A stretch of 64,000 nt of DNA, taken from Alphaproteobacteria bacterium. Its GTDB lineage: Bacteria; Pseudomonadota; Alphaproteobacteria; DSM-16000; Inquilinaceae. A program made the translations under genes and the position numbers. Positions 25,564 to 33,562 of this stretch are shown here, piece after piece (position 1 is the first letter of the stretch; each line of letters starts with the position of its first letter). The stretch lies in contig JANQSN010000028.1 in assembly GCA_028284045.1 (NCBI GenBank), forward strand, positions 62,001 to 126,000, written 5' to 3'. Under the pieces are notes generated by a model. It was given only the letters and a program-made list of their open reading frames with translations, had not been told where the DNA came from and ran no database searches.

Positions 25564-26118
25564 ATGCTGCAGATCTTGGAGGACCGGGCGGTTGTGGCCC
25601 TCACCCACGCCGACCTGCTGGCCTGCGCCGGTCCGGAGAACATCGTTGCCGCCGCGCTGTGCTACCGGGTCGTGGGCTGGATGCTGCCGGCGCTGTCGCC
25701 GGGCGCGCCGCCGGAGCGGTCGCGGCTGACCTTCCGCGTGGCCTTCGGCGGGCCGGGTATCCTGGCGTGTCTGCGCCTGGTTTCGGGTGCCGAGACCGAC
25801 GATCGGGTCCGTGTCGACCCGACCTGTGCGCCGAGCGACGCGCCCGAGGCGCCGGAAGGTCGGTTCTATTTCGAGGGCGGCTATGGCGAGCGGTTTTGTT
25901 CTGCCTATCCCCTGCCCGCCGTCTTCCCGCGAAACTTCCTCGACCAAGTCGCCCGGTTTCAGGAGGGCGGCGGCACCCCGTCCCAGCAATCGGCCTATCA
26001 GCGCGTCAAGCGCGCCTTCGCCAGCCGGATTCTGGCGCGGCCCACCGAGATCCTGTTGCGAACGCGGGTCTGGTCCCCGGACCGGGACACCGCCGGACCT
26101 GAGGACTCACAGGCATGA
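25564..26118 (+). CDS. FmdE-like protein, copy 1 (degenerate)
   Basis: 184 residues from the ATG at 25564, with GGGAGG at about 25550. By eye it is a paralogue of the next gene: both share the opening HxxDLLxxxGxENIxxxALxYxV, a central strand region and a GRFYFxxGY segment. The fold pattern resembles the N-terminal domain of FmdE, a protein named from formylmethanofuran dehydrogenase operons. The metal/Cys motif of true FmdE (HGHxCPG) is lost here. It follows the transporter genes by 90 bases and probably shares their job. Function unknown. Confidence 0.5.
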   Translation: MLQILEDRAVVALTHADLLACAGPENIVAAALCYRVVGWMLPALSPGAPPERSRLTFRVAFGGPGILACLRLVSGAETDDRVRVDPTCAPSDAPEAPEGRFYFEGGYGERFCSAYPLPAVFPRNFLDQVARFQEGGGTPSQQSAYQRVKRAFASRILARPTEILLRTRVWSPDRDTAGPEDSQA

Positions 26119-26130
26119 CGAGAAACACGG

Positions 26131-26649
26131 ATGAGTGACGTCTTGAAAATACGCGACGGCAGCCATGTCATCGCGCTGTGCTTAGAAGATCTCGTGAAAT
26201 ACCACGGGCGCGAGAACATCGGGGGTGTCGCCCTCGGCTTCAAGGTCCTGGAGTTCGCCTTCTCGCAGCTCAGCCCGCACGAGATCCCCCAGCGCAGCGA
26301 GATCGAGGTCTTCACCGCCTTTCCGGGGACGGGCGCGATCGACGCGTTCGAGATGGTGACGCGGGCGGTCACCCGAAACCGGTTCCGGCTCGACACGGAC
26401 GCGGACGTACCGGACGCCTTGGCGGCCGTCACGGGCCGCTTCTACTTCCGCATCGGCTACCGCGGCCGGTCCCTGGCGGTGACCCCGCGCGGGGGCCTGA
26501 TCCCCGACCGTTTCTTTCAGCTCAGCCGCATGCACAAGGCCGGTGAGGCATCGCCGGCGGACACGATCGAATTCCAGGGGATGAAGGAGGCCTTGGCCGA
26601 TGCGCTGATGGCCTTGGACGCTGAAGAGGTTTTCAAGGTGTTGGGGTAA
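26131..26649 (+). CDS. FmdE-like protein, copy 2 (degenerate)
   Basis: 172 residues. The segment LVKYHGRENIGGVALGFKVLE (residues 21-41) sits where FmdE has its HGHxCPGLAIGYR motif: His25 and Gly26 are kept, but the second His and the Cys are not. Next come VFTAFPGTGAIDAFEMVTRA, matching the DAIQxxTG region of FmdE, and TGRFYFRIGYRGRSLAV. Together with copy 1 it forms a tandem pair behind an ATPase-less importer. It might bind the imported ligand or chelated metal in the cytoplasm; that is inference only. Confidence 0.55.
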   Translation: MSDVLKIRDGSHVIALCLEDLVKYHGRENIGGVALGFKVLEFAFSQLSPHEIPQRSEIEVFTAFPGTGAIDAFEMVTRAVTRNRFRLDTDADVPDALAAVTGRFYFRIGYRGRSLAVTPRGGLIPDRFFQLSRMHKAGEASPADTIEFQGMKEALADALMALDAEEVFKVLG

Positions 26650-26984
26650 GGGCGAGGCATTGGGTTAGGGCGTTCGAGATCACGCTCAAGCTGGGCTGCT
26701 GGTCGTCGGCGTTTGGCCCGAACCGGTAGTTCTGCACCTACGGGAATTGATGCACATCGACCAAGTGCGGTTCGCAAACGAATCTCCTAATGCTGGATAG
26801 GCTACTACTGTCGGCGAATGCGCACTTCCGTCGCCCGAGGTGTCTGATCGGACATACGCGCCACTCAACGAAAGCTTGATTATCAGGCGTCAGCAACTCG
26901 CTATTGACTTGACGAACGAAAAGTAGTTGTCGTATCCTGATTTTTGAGATTCCATGAACTCTATCATTATCCAGCGAGACCAGA
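26650..26984. other. Transition from GC-rich chromosome to AT-rich insert
   Basis: No gene is supported in these 335 bases. Base composition falls steadily towards the following gene. A sigma-70-type promoter lies at its right end (26909-26938). Confidence 0.55.
26909..26938 (+). promoter_or_regulatory. Sigma-70-type promoter of the AT-rich gene
   Basis: TTGACG, an 18-base spacer and TATCCT are followed by the start codon about 47 bases downstream. Confidence 0.5.
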
Positions 26985-27827
26985 ATGGAAGTCAGATCGG
27001 CATTTGTGATTTGTCCGATTGGCGATCCAGAAACCGAGACGCGGCAACGCTCCGACCAAGTCTATAAACACATCATCAAACCAGCCCTATCGGAGTCGGG
27101 TTTTGAACCGGTTCGAGCAGACGAGATTTCTGAGCCGGGCACGATCACCAGTCAGGTAATTGAACGAATTATGGAGTCACCGCTGGTCGTTGCCGACCTA
27201 AGTGAACATAATCCAAATGTATTCTATGAACTGGCTTTGAGACACGCTACCGGCCAACCATATATTCAGCTAATACGAAAAGGCGAGAGAATACCATTCG
27301 ATGTTGCTGGAACACGTACAATACTGTTTGATATGACAAATCCAGACAGTGTTGTAGACGCGAGATGTGAAATTGGTCGGCAGATTCAGGCCCTTGAAAA
27401 TAGTGATAGCCCTGCCAGCAATCCTGTTTCGATATCAATTGATTTGAAGAAATTTCGGGAGAAAAGCACACCTGAATCTCAAACAATTGTTGAGGTAATT
27501 GATAGCATAAACAAGCTATATGATCGCCTATCATACATAGATGGGAAAATTAGTAACCCTGAATCTCTTTTACCGATAATGTATTTGAGGCGAGCAATAG
27601 ATTTTAGTCAATCAAAGATAGGCTCTCCGAGTGTGGAGTCCATTAGTGGAACAACCATACAGTCACTACTGGACATATGCGCAGAAATACAAAAAGAAAC
27701 CCAAATGGATTATACCAAGAGTGATATTGCGAGTGATAGATATTTAATGAAACTCAGCGATATAGCAAAGAAAGCTAGACGGCTATCAAATATAATTTAT
27801 CGAATTGCTGACGACAAATCAGTCTGA
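26985..27827 (+). CDS. TIR/nucleoside-deoxyribosyltransferase-like protein on an AT-rich insert (putative defence effector)
   Basis: 280 residues. The N-terminal 120 residues have the pattern of stand-alone TIR-like or deoxyribosyltransferase-like domains: FVICPIGDPE, then a Tyr-rich helix, RADEI (45-49), a strand ending VVADLSEHNPNVFYELALRH (68-87, with Asp71, Asn78 and Glu82 as the likely active-site group), and a PFDVAGTRTILFD segment. The remaining 160 residues are helical and unrecognised. The gene is about 40% GC against roughly 70% around it, with its own promoter and a hairpin 10 bases after the stop. Both the composition and the domain type suggest horizontal transfer and a role in nucleotide- or NAD-directed immunity; that role is not proven. 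Confidence 0.6.
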   Translation: MEVRSAFVICPIGDPETETRQRSDQVYKHIIKPALSESGFEPVRADEISEPGTITSQVIERIMESPLVVADLSEHNPNVFYELALRHATGQPYIQLIRKGERIPFDVAGTRTILFDMTNPDSVVDARCEIGRQIQALENSDSPASNPVSISIDLKKFREKSTPESQTIVEVIDSINKLYDRLSYIDGKISNPESLLPIMYLRRAIDFSQSKIGSPSVESISGTTIQSLLDICAEIQKETQMDYTKSDIASDRYLMKLSDIAKKARRLSNIIYRIADDKSV

Positions 27828-27837
27828 ATTCCAATGA

Positions 27838-27854
27838 GAGTCTTCGAAAGACTC
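27838..27854 (+). terminator. Hairpin directly after the AT-rich gene
   Basis: GAGTCTT-CGA-AAGACTC is a perfect 7-bp stem with a 3-base loop starting 10 bases after the stop codon. There is no T run, so it may stabilise the transcript end rather than terminate by itself. Confidence 0.45.
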
Positions 27855-27975
27855 AGCGTAATGAGAGTATAGAGGTTGTTGTGAAATCAAAATGTCGAAC
27901 CTAAACTGTTCATAAAGCGACTGACCTTGGCACATTCGTGACGACTTAGTTTGAACGTGGGAGCCGCATTGGTTA

Positions 27976-28018
27976 GGTTAAGTATCGAATTGGGGTTGGT
28001 GGATTCAGATACTTAACC
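27976..28018. repeat. Perfect 11-bp inverted repeat at the right side of the insert
   Basis: GGTTAAGTATC (27976-27986) and GATACTTAACC (28008-28018) are perfect inverted copies around a 21-base loop. They may be an operator, a terminator or the remnant end of a mobile element. Confidence 0.55.
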
Positions 28019-28175
28019 CGAACAATGGGAACGTAAGAATGAGTTGCTGCGTGTCGCGTCGATATCTCAGGTAATCTGCTGCAACGTATGACCGTGGAGC
28101 GCGCGGACGATCGTTCCGCCGCTTCTACCATGGGGTTGCTCGCGAAGAAATCCTGCTGGCGTCTGTCGCGGGCAC

Positions 28176-28204
28176 GAGTTGGGCGCCGTTTCGGCGCCCA
28201 ACTC
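28176..28204 (-). terminator. Strong hairpin downstream of flgH
   Basis: GAGTTGGGCGCC-GTTTC-GGCGCCCAACTC is a perfect 12-bp stem with a 5-base loop, about 40 bases past the flgH stop. It lacks a T run in either direction but is the only candidate end of the flgF-flgG-flgA-flgH transcript. Confidence 0.5.
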
Positions 28205-28242
28205 CTGGAGCGGCGCGTGAAACAAGCCGCCGCCCACCCCCA

Positions 28243-29022
28243 TCAGAACGGGAAGATGATGTCGTAGAGCTGCTGGCCGTAGCGCGGCTGTTGGACATCG
28301 GTGATCTGGCCGCGGCCGCCGTAGGAGATCCGGGCCTCGGCGATCTGTTCGTAGCCGATGGTGTTGCGGGTGGAGATGTCTTCCGGGCGGACGACGCCGG
28401 CGATTTCCAGGTCGCGGGCCTCGAAGTTCACGCGGACCTCTTGGCGGCCATAGATCACCATGTTGCCGTTGGGCAGCACCTGGGTGATCGTCGCGGCGAT
28501 CATCAGCTCAAGCTTTTCCTCGCGCGCCGTCGAGCCGCTGCCGGTAGAGCTGCTGGTCGAGCCGAACTCGGTCAGGTTCGTGTTGTCGACGCCGTCCGGC
28601 AGCCAGCGGTCGAGCCGTTGCTCGAAGCCGAGGAAGTACGGGATCTCCGCATCCTCGCTGCTGCCGCGCGAGCGCGAGGTGTCGTTGGAGAACTCCGCGC
28701 TGTCGTCGATCTCGATCACCACCGTCAGGATGTCGCCGATCTCGCCGGCGCGCTGGTCGCGGAAGAACGCGCGCGAGCCCGCCTGCCACAGCGAATTCGG
28801 CTGGTTCTCCGCCACCCGCGGCGCGGGCATCGGCATGCTGACGGGCGTGTAGCCGGGCGCCTCGGTCGGGCTGACGATGGGCGACAGCGGCGGCGGGCGG
28901 CCGATATTGGCGATGCGCTCGCCGGCACCGCAGGCCCCGACCAGGAGGGCGGCGGCAAGAACTGCCGGCCGGCCGATCCGGCCTAGCGGAGCTGACGGGC
29001 CTGTCGCAAGGGGGGTAGCCAT
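28243..29022 (-). CDS. flgH: Flagellar L-ring lipoprotein FlgH
   Basis: 259 residues, with AGGAG before the ATG. FlgH forms the outer-membrane L ring through which the rod passes. A lipoprotein signal is present (AALLVGAC, Cys at about 31). The domain shows NSLWQAGSRAFFRDQRAGEIGDILTVVIEI and, near the end, VVRPEDISTRNTIGYEQIAEARISYGGRG, both family hallmarks. It is the last gene of the flgF-flgG-flgA-flgH operon; the matching P-ring gene flgI is at 44574. Confidence 0.96.
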   Translation of the reverse strand: MATPLATGPSAPLGRIGRPAVLAAALLVGACGAGERIANIGRPPPLSPIVSPTEAPGYTPVSMPMPAPRVAENQPNSLWQAGSRAFFRDQRAGEIGDILTVVIEIDDSAEFSNDTSRSRGSSEDAEIPYFLGFEQRLDRWLPDGVDNTNLTEFGSTSSSTGSGSTAREEKLELMIAATITQVLPNGNMVIYGRQEVRVNFEARDLEIAGVVRPEDISTRNTIGYEQIAEARISYGGRGQITDVQQPRYGQQLYDIIFPF

Positions 29023-29078
29023 GGTCGGATGCGCTCCTTCTCGCGCGAAGATCGGGACCGGGGCGGCTGGCCGCCGGA

Positions 29079-29906
29079 TCAGAACAAGGCCGGTGAGCGG
29101 ATAGCGACGGCGCCGGCACCGATGACGACGGCGTCGACGGTCCGGTTGCTGTCGACATTGACGATGCGGACGGTCTGCCCCAGCGCCCCGTCCTCCAGCG
29201 CCCGGCCGCGCGCCGTGACGTGCAGGCCCGGGCTTTCCAGGACCATCGATACTGTGGTGCCGCGCGGCACGATCACCGGCAGGCGCAGATCGCCCGCCCG
29301 CACCGGCTGGTCGGCCGACAGCGCGCGCCGCACGCTCATGCCCAACAGCTCGTCGGCATCGGTGACGATGCTGTCGTCGAGCCGGCTTTCCGGCAGGCTG
29401 CGCCAGGCGATGTCGTTCGCGCCGATCACCTCGCCCGGCCGGATGCGCTGCGCCAGCACCGGGATCTCCAGCTCCGCCACCACCGTCGTCGCCAAATCGG
29501 CGGCCGCATCGTCGCCCGCCGCGTCGTCCTCAGCCGGCATTTCCGCGCCAGCCAGGATCACCCGCGTCAGCGCCATGCGCACGGCAGTCTCCGCCGCCGC
29601 GCGTTCGTCGGCGTCGGCCCGGCGGATGGTCACCGTCGGCACGCGGTAGCCGGGCTGCCAGTCGACGCCGTAGGCCCGCGCAACCCGGACGATCCATTCC
29701 GGATCGAGGACGACCCGACCGCCCTCCCCCGGCGCCGTCGCCACGGTCTGCAGGCTGGCCTGCGGCGCCAGCCCAGCGAACAGATCGCCCAGCCGGATCT
29801 GGCTGCCGTTGATCACGATCTCGCTGCGCAAGGTCGCGGCGGCGGCCGGCGTGGCGGCCGTCACCAGGGCGGCAAGCGCTAGCAGGAGGGTGAGGAGGCG
29901 GTTCAT
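29079..29906 (-). CDS. flgA: Flagellar P-ring assembly chaperone FlgA
   Basis: 275 residues with a clean signal peptide (MNRLLTLLLALAALVTAATPAAA). FlgA assists assembly of FlgI into the periplasmic P ring. The C-terminal SAF-like domain is visible: PVLAQRIRPGEVIGANDI, LLGMSVRRALSADQPVRAGDLR and GQTVRIVNVDSNRTVDAVV. A loop of about 25 acidic/Ala residues near 125-145 is an insertion relative to typical members. It lies 44 bases after flgG and 56 bases before flgH. Confidence 0.94.
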   Translation of the reverse strand: MNRLLTLLLALAALVTAATPAAAATLRSEIVINGSQIRLGDLFAGLAPQASLQTVATAPGEGGRVVLDPEWIVRVARAYGVDWQPGYRVPTVTIRRADADERAAAETAVRMALTRVILAGAEMPAEDDAAGDDAAADLATTVVAELEIPVLAQRIRPGEVIGANDIAWRSLPESRLDDSIVTDADELLGMSVRRALSADQPVRAGDLRLPVIVPRGTTVSMVLESPGLHVTARGRALEDGALGQTVRIVNVDSNRTVDAVVIGAGAVAIRSPALF

Positions 29907-29950
29907 GGCGGTGCGTCCGGTCGGGTGGGGTCAGTGGCGGCGCGCTACCG

Positions 29951-30736
29951 TCAGCGCATGTTGCCCGATGCGCGCATCATCTCGTCGGTGATGCTGACCA
30001 CCTTGGCGTTCATCTCGTAGGCGCGCTGGGCGGCGATGAGCTGAGTGATCTCGCTGATGATGTTGACGTTGGAGCCCTCCAGCATGCCCTGATGGATCCG
30101 GGCGAGACCCTCGCTGCCGGGGGTGCCGGTCTGGGCGGTGCCGCTGGCCACGGTCTCGCGCAGCAGATTGTCGCCGATCGCTTCCAGCCCGCCGATATTG
30201 GAGAAGGTGGCGAGCTGGATCTGGCCCAGCTCCGTCGGCTCCGTCTCGCCGGACAGTGTGGCGTAGACCCGGCCCTCGCCGTTGATGCCGATCTCCTGGG
30301 CGCCGGCGGGAATCGGTGCGGGGCCGATCAGGCGGTAGCCGTCGGGGGTGACGATCTCGCCTTCCGGGCTGAGCTGCAGCTCGCCGGCGCGGGTGTAGGC
30401 GGTGCCGCCGTCGGGCATCTCGACCTGCAGGAAGCCGTTGCCGTCCAGGGCGATGTCGAGCGGGTTGTCGGTGCGCTGCATGCCGCCCTGCTCGTTGATC
30501 CGGTAGACCGCGCCCAGCTCGACGCCGGCGCCGATCTGCACGCCGCTGGGCATGGTCGCGCCGTCGGGGCTGGACACCTCGCCCATGCGGGTGTGGTGCT
30601 GGTAGAGCAGGTCCTGGAACTCGACCCGCTGGCGCTTGAAGCCGGTGGTGCCGACATTGGCGATGTTGTTGGCGATGACCTGGACGGTCATTTCCTGCGC
30701 CAGCATGCCGGTGGCGCCGATACCGAGGGACTGCAT
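29951..30736 (-). CDS. flgG: Distal rod protein FlgG
   Basis: 261 residues. FlgG forms the distal rod. The N-terminus is MQSLGIGATGMLAQEMTVQV followed by IANNIANVGTTGFKRQRVEF, and the C-terminus is EGSNVNIISEITQLIAAQRAYEMNAKVVSITDEMMRASGNMR; both ends are typical of FlgG and form the coiled-coil rod core. It lies 40 bases after flgF. AGGAG is present 5' of the start. Confidence 0.96.
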   Translation of the reverse strand: MQSLGIGATGMLAQEMTVQVIANNIANVGTTGFKRQRVEFQDLLYQHHTRMGEVSSPDGATMPSGVQIGAGVELGAVYRINEQGGMQRTDNPLDIALDGNGFLQVEMPDGGTAYTRAGELQLSPEGEIVTPDGYRLIGPAPIPAGAQEIGINGEGRVYATLSGETEPTELGQIQLATFSNIGGLEAIGDNLLRETVASGTAQTGTPGSEGLARIHQGMLEGSNVNIISEITQLIAAQRAYEMNAKVVSITDEMMRASGNMR

Positions 30737-30776
30737 GACCTAACGTCTCCTATGGGGCCGCGAGCCTTGAGCGGAC

Positions 30777-31517
30777 CTATTTCAGCCGGCCGAGGCGCTC
30801 GATGGCGCTCTTCATCCGTTCGTCTTCGCGTTTCACGATGTCTTGGGCGCGCTGGTAGGCGCGGGAGATCTCCATCATCCGGGTCATCTCCACCGCGCCT
30901 TGGATGTTGGAGCGCTCGATCATGCCCTGGGCGACGCGCGTGGCGTCGTCGGGCGTCGGGCGCTCGTTGCTGGCCAGCAGGTTGCCGCCGAGCTGGCGCA
31001 GGCCGGCCGGGTTCTCGAAGCGGACGACGGCGAGGCGCGCCACCTCCGCCTCGCCGGCACGGATCGTGCCGTCCCCGGCGATGGCGATGTCCTCGGCGGT
31101 CTCCGGCAGGCGGATCGCCTGGCCGCCGCGGTCCAGCACCGGCAGGCCGTTGCCGTCGATCAGGTTGCGCTCCGCATCGATCGACAGGCGGCCGTTGCGG
31201 GTGTAGCGGGGGCCGGCCGGCGTCTCGACCGTCAGATAGCCGTCGCCGATCAGGGCGACGTCCAGCGCGTTGCCGGTCCGCTCCACCGCACCTGGGCGCG
31301 GGTTGGAGACCACCGCCTGGTCGATCACCATGGCCAGCGGCCGGGCACCGCCGCTGGACCCCAAGCCCGCCTCGACCGGGGTCAGATACTGCTGGAACAG
31401 CATGCGCTGCGCCTTGTATCCGGGCGTGTTCATGTTGGCGACGTTCTGCGCCACCATCGCCATCTGGTCGCGCAGGGTGATCTGGCGGGACAGTGCGACG
31501 TAGGCGGCGTTTTCCAT
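30777..31517 (-). CDS. flgF: Proximal rod protein FlgF
   Basis: 246 residues. FlgF is a proximal rod protein. N-terminus MENAAYVALSRQITLRDQMA with NVANMNTPGYKAQRMLFQQY, and C-terminus ERSNIQGAVEMTRMMEISRAYQRAQDIVKREDERMKSAIERL, as expected. It is the first gene of the flgF-flgG-flgA-flgH operon, with a near-perfect sigma-54 promoter about 65-80 bases upstream. The other rod genes flgB and flgC are not in the window. Confidence 0.94.
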   Translation of the reverse strand: MENAAYVALSRQITLRDQMAMVAQNVANMNTPGYKAQRMLFQQYLTPVEAGLGSSGGARPLAMVIDQAVVSNPRPGAVERTGNALDVALIGDGYLTVETPAGPRYTRNGRLSIDAERNLIDGNGLPVLDRGGQAIRLPETAEDIAIAGDGTIRAGEAEVARLAVVRFENPAGLRQLGGNLLASNERPTPDDATRVAQGMIERSNIQGAVEMTRMMEISRAYQRAQDIVKREDERMKSAIERLGRLK

Positions 31518-31579
31518 CGGTCACGAACCTTGTCTCAAGGGGCGGTCGGCCGGAGGGCCGGGGCGCTCGCCCTGGGCTA

Positions 31580-31596
31580 TGCATGGCCCGTGCCAA
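31580..31596 (-). promoter_or_regulatory. Sigma-54 promoter of the flgF operon
   Basis: On the minus strand the sequence is TTGGCACG-GGCC-ATGCA. The -24 GG and the -12 GC are exactly 10 bases apart, and only one core base differs from YTGGCACG-N4-TTGCW. This is the expected target class for FlbD. Confidence 0.82.
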
Positions 31597-31803
31597 TCCG
31601 CAGGGACGCTCGGGCGCCGGGCGGCTGGCCGGCCCCGCGGCGGGCCGCCGCCCGGCCCGGCCGCCGGACCGGCCGGTTGCTGCCGGGACGTTTCTGCCCA
31701 CCGGCCCGAACCGCCCGCTAAACCGGCGGAATCCCTACTCAATCACTTTTTAACGGCGGAGTTCCTAGACTGCGTCGGTAACCAGCCGTGAGGGCGAAGG
31801 GTC

Positions 31804-32340
31804 ATGTCCGCGCAGGAATTGGACGGCGCCGTTGACGAGATCGTGGAGGAGCTGCCGCGCAAGAAACTGAGCGGCAAGAAGCTCGTCCTGTTCTTCGTGT
31901 TGCCCGTCCTGGTCCTCGCCGGCGGCGGGGCGGCGCTGTACGTGACCGGCGTCATCGACAGCCTGTTGGGCGGCGGCGAGGCGGAAGAGGCGCATCCGGC
32001 CGAAGAAGGCGCGGAGGCGGAGGAGCCGTCGGGTCCCGGCTATTTCTATGAGATGCCGGTGATGACGGTGAACCTCGACACCGGCGAGCGGCGCCAGGCC
32101 TTCCTCAGCCTGACGGTCAGTCTGGAGCTGAACAGTTTCGCCGACGCCGACCAGATCCAGCAGGTGATGCCGCGGATCATCGACAACTTCCAGATCTACC
32201 TGCGCGAGCTGCGGCTGGACGATCTCAGGGGGTCGGCGGGGCTCTACCGGCTGCGCGAGGAGTTGCTGCGCCGGGTGAACCATGCCGTCTACCCCAACCG
32301 GGTGCGCGACGTGCTGTTCAAGGAAATGCTGGTCCAGTAG
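31804..32340 (+). CDS. fliL: Flagellar basal-body-associated protein FliL
   Basis: 178 residues. FliL surrounds the stator in the inner membrane and supports torque. One membrane helix (LVLFFVLPVLVLAGGGAALYV, about 27-47) follows a short acidic cytoplasmic N-terminus. A Glu/Ala-rich linker comes next, then the periplasmic stomatin-like domain (MPVMTVNLDTGERRQAFLSL to VRDVLFKEMLVQ). It begins a forward series that includes fliM, motE, cheY and cheZ. A single TTAAC half site lies about 50 bases upstream. Confidence 0.93.
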   Translation: MSAQELDGAVDEIVEELPRKKLSGKKLVLFFVLPVLVLAGGGAALYVTGVIDSLLGGGEAEEAHPAEEGAEAEEPSGPGYFYEMPVMTVNLDTGERRQAFLSLTVSLELNSFADADQIQQVMPRIIDNFQIYLRELRLDDLRGSAGLYRLREELLRRVNHAVYPNRVRDVLFKEMLVQ

Positions 32341-32422
32341 CGACGCGAAACCGGACCCCCCGCGTGCCCCGGGCTTTCGGGCGCCTTCAGGTCGAAGCCT
32401 GGATTGAGCCCTGGATTGAGCG

Positions 32423-33562
32423 ATGCCAACCGATACCGATACAGATACCGATCAAGACGACCTGGCCGCCGCTTGGGAAGCGGAGACCGCCGGCGAGGCG
32501 GATGCCGACCAGGACGCGATGGCCGACGAATGGGCGGCCATGGCGGAGGAGGGCGACGACGGTGCGCCGCCGGAAGGCGCGCCGCCCAGCGCCAACCGCG
32601 TCCTCAACCAGGATGAGATCGACAGTCTGCTCGGCTTCGACGGTGGCGGCGACGGCACCGAGGACAACACGGGCATTATGGCGCTGGTCAACAGCGCCAT
32701 GGTCAACTATGAGCGGCTTCCGATGCTGGAGGTGGTCTTCGACCGCCTCGTGCGCATGATGTCGACGTCGCTGCGCAACTTCACCTCCGACAATGTCGAG
32801 GTCAGCCTCGACCAGATCACCTCGATCCGCTTCGGGGACTACCTGAACTCGATCCCGCTGCCGGCGATGCTGTCGGTCTTCAAGGCGGAGGAGTGGGACA
32901 ATTACGGCCTGCTGGTGGTCGACAGCGCGATGATCTACTCGATCGTCGACGTGCTGCTCGGCGGCCGGCGCGGCACCGCGGCGATGCGCATCGAAGGCCG
33001 CCCCTACACGACCATCGAGCGCAATCTGGTGGAGCGGCTGGTGCATGTCGTGCTGGCCGATCTCAGCGCCGCCTTCGATCCCCTGTCGCCGGTCACCTTC
33101 CGCTTCGACCGGCTGGAGACCAACCCGCGCTTCGCCACCATCGTCCGGCCCGGCAATGCGGCGATGCTGGCCAAGCTCAGGATCGACATGGAGGACCGCG
33201 GCGGCCGGCTGGAGCTGATGATCCCCTACGCGACGCTGGAGCCGGTGCGCGAACTGCTCTTGCAGATGTTCATGGGCGAGAAGTTCGGCCGCGACAGCAT
33301 CTGGGAGAACCACTTGGCCACCCAGCTCTGGCAGACCCGGGTGACCATCGATGCGGTGTTGGACGAGGTCTCGCTGTCGCTGCGCGACGTCCTGAACTGG
33401 CAGATCGGCACGCAGCTCATGCTGAACACCAATCCCAACGGGCTGGTCGACCTCAGATGCGGCGACCAGAGCATGTTCCTGGGGCGGATGGGCCGCCGCA
33501 AGGGTGCCATCGCCGTGCAGATCGAGGACGCGCCCGTGAGCCGCGCGGAGGGTCAACCATGA
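32423..33562 (+). CDS. fliM: Flagellar motor switch protein FliM
   Basis: 379 residues. FliM receives the CheY-P signal and forms the C-ring wall. The CheY-binding peptide LNQDEIDSLLGF lies at about residues 65-76, not at the extreme N-terminus as in most FliM proteins; it is preceded by about 60 acidic low-complexity residues. The middle domain (INSAMVNYERLP onward, FGDYLNSIPLPAMLSVF) and the C-terminal SpoA domain (LRDVLNWQIGTQLMLNTNPNG) are complete. The stop overlaps the next start in ATGA. Confidence 0.95.
   Translation: MPTDTDTDTDQDDLAAAWEAETAGEADADQDAMADEWAAMAEEGDDGAPPEGAPPSANRVLNQDEIDSLLGFDGGGDGTEDNTGIMALVNSAMVNYERLPMLEVVFDRLVRMMSTSLRNFTSDNVEVSLDQITSIRFGDYLNSIPLPAMLSVFKAEEWDNYGLLVVDSAMIYSIVDVLLGGRRGTAAMRIEGRPYTTIERNLVERLVHVVLADLSAAFDPLSPVTFRFDRLETNPRFATIVRPGNAAMLAKLRIDMEDRGGRLELMIPYATLEPVRELLLQMFMGEKFGRDSIWENHLATQLWQTRVTIDAVLDEVSLSLRDVLNWQIGTQLMLNTNPNGLVDLRCGDQSMFLGRMGRRKGAIAVQIEDAPVSRAEGQP

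Larger units (their letters stand above)
27828..28242. other. Gene-free region with three hairpins between the AT-rich gene and flgH
   Basis: No gene is supported in 415 bases. It contains the hairpin that follows the AT-rich gene (27838-27854), a perfect 11-bp inverted repeat (27976-28018), and a strong hairpin near flgH (28176-28204). Composition returns to GC-rich around 28080, which marks the right edge of the insert. Confidence 0.6.
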
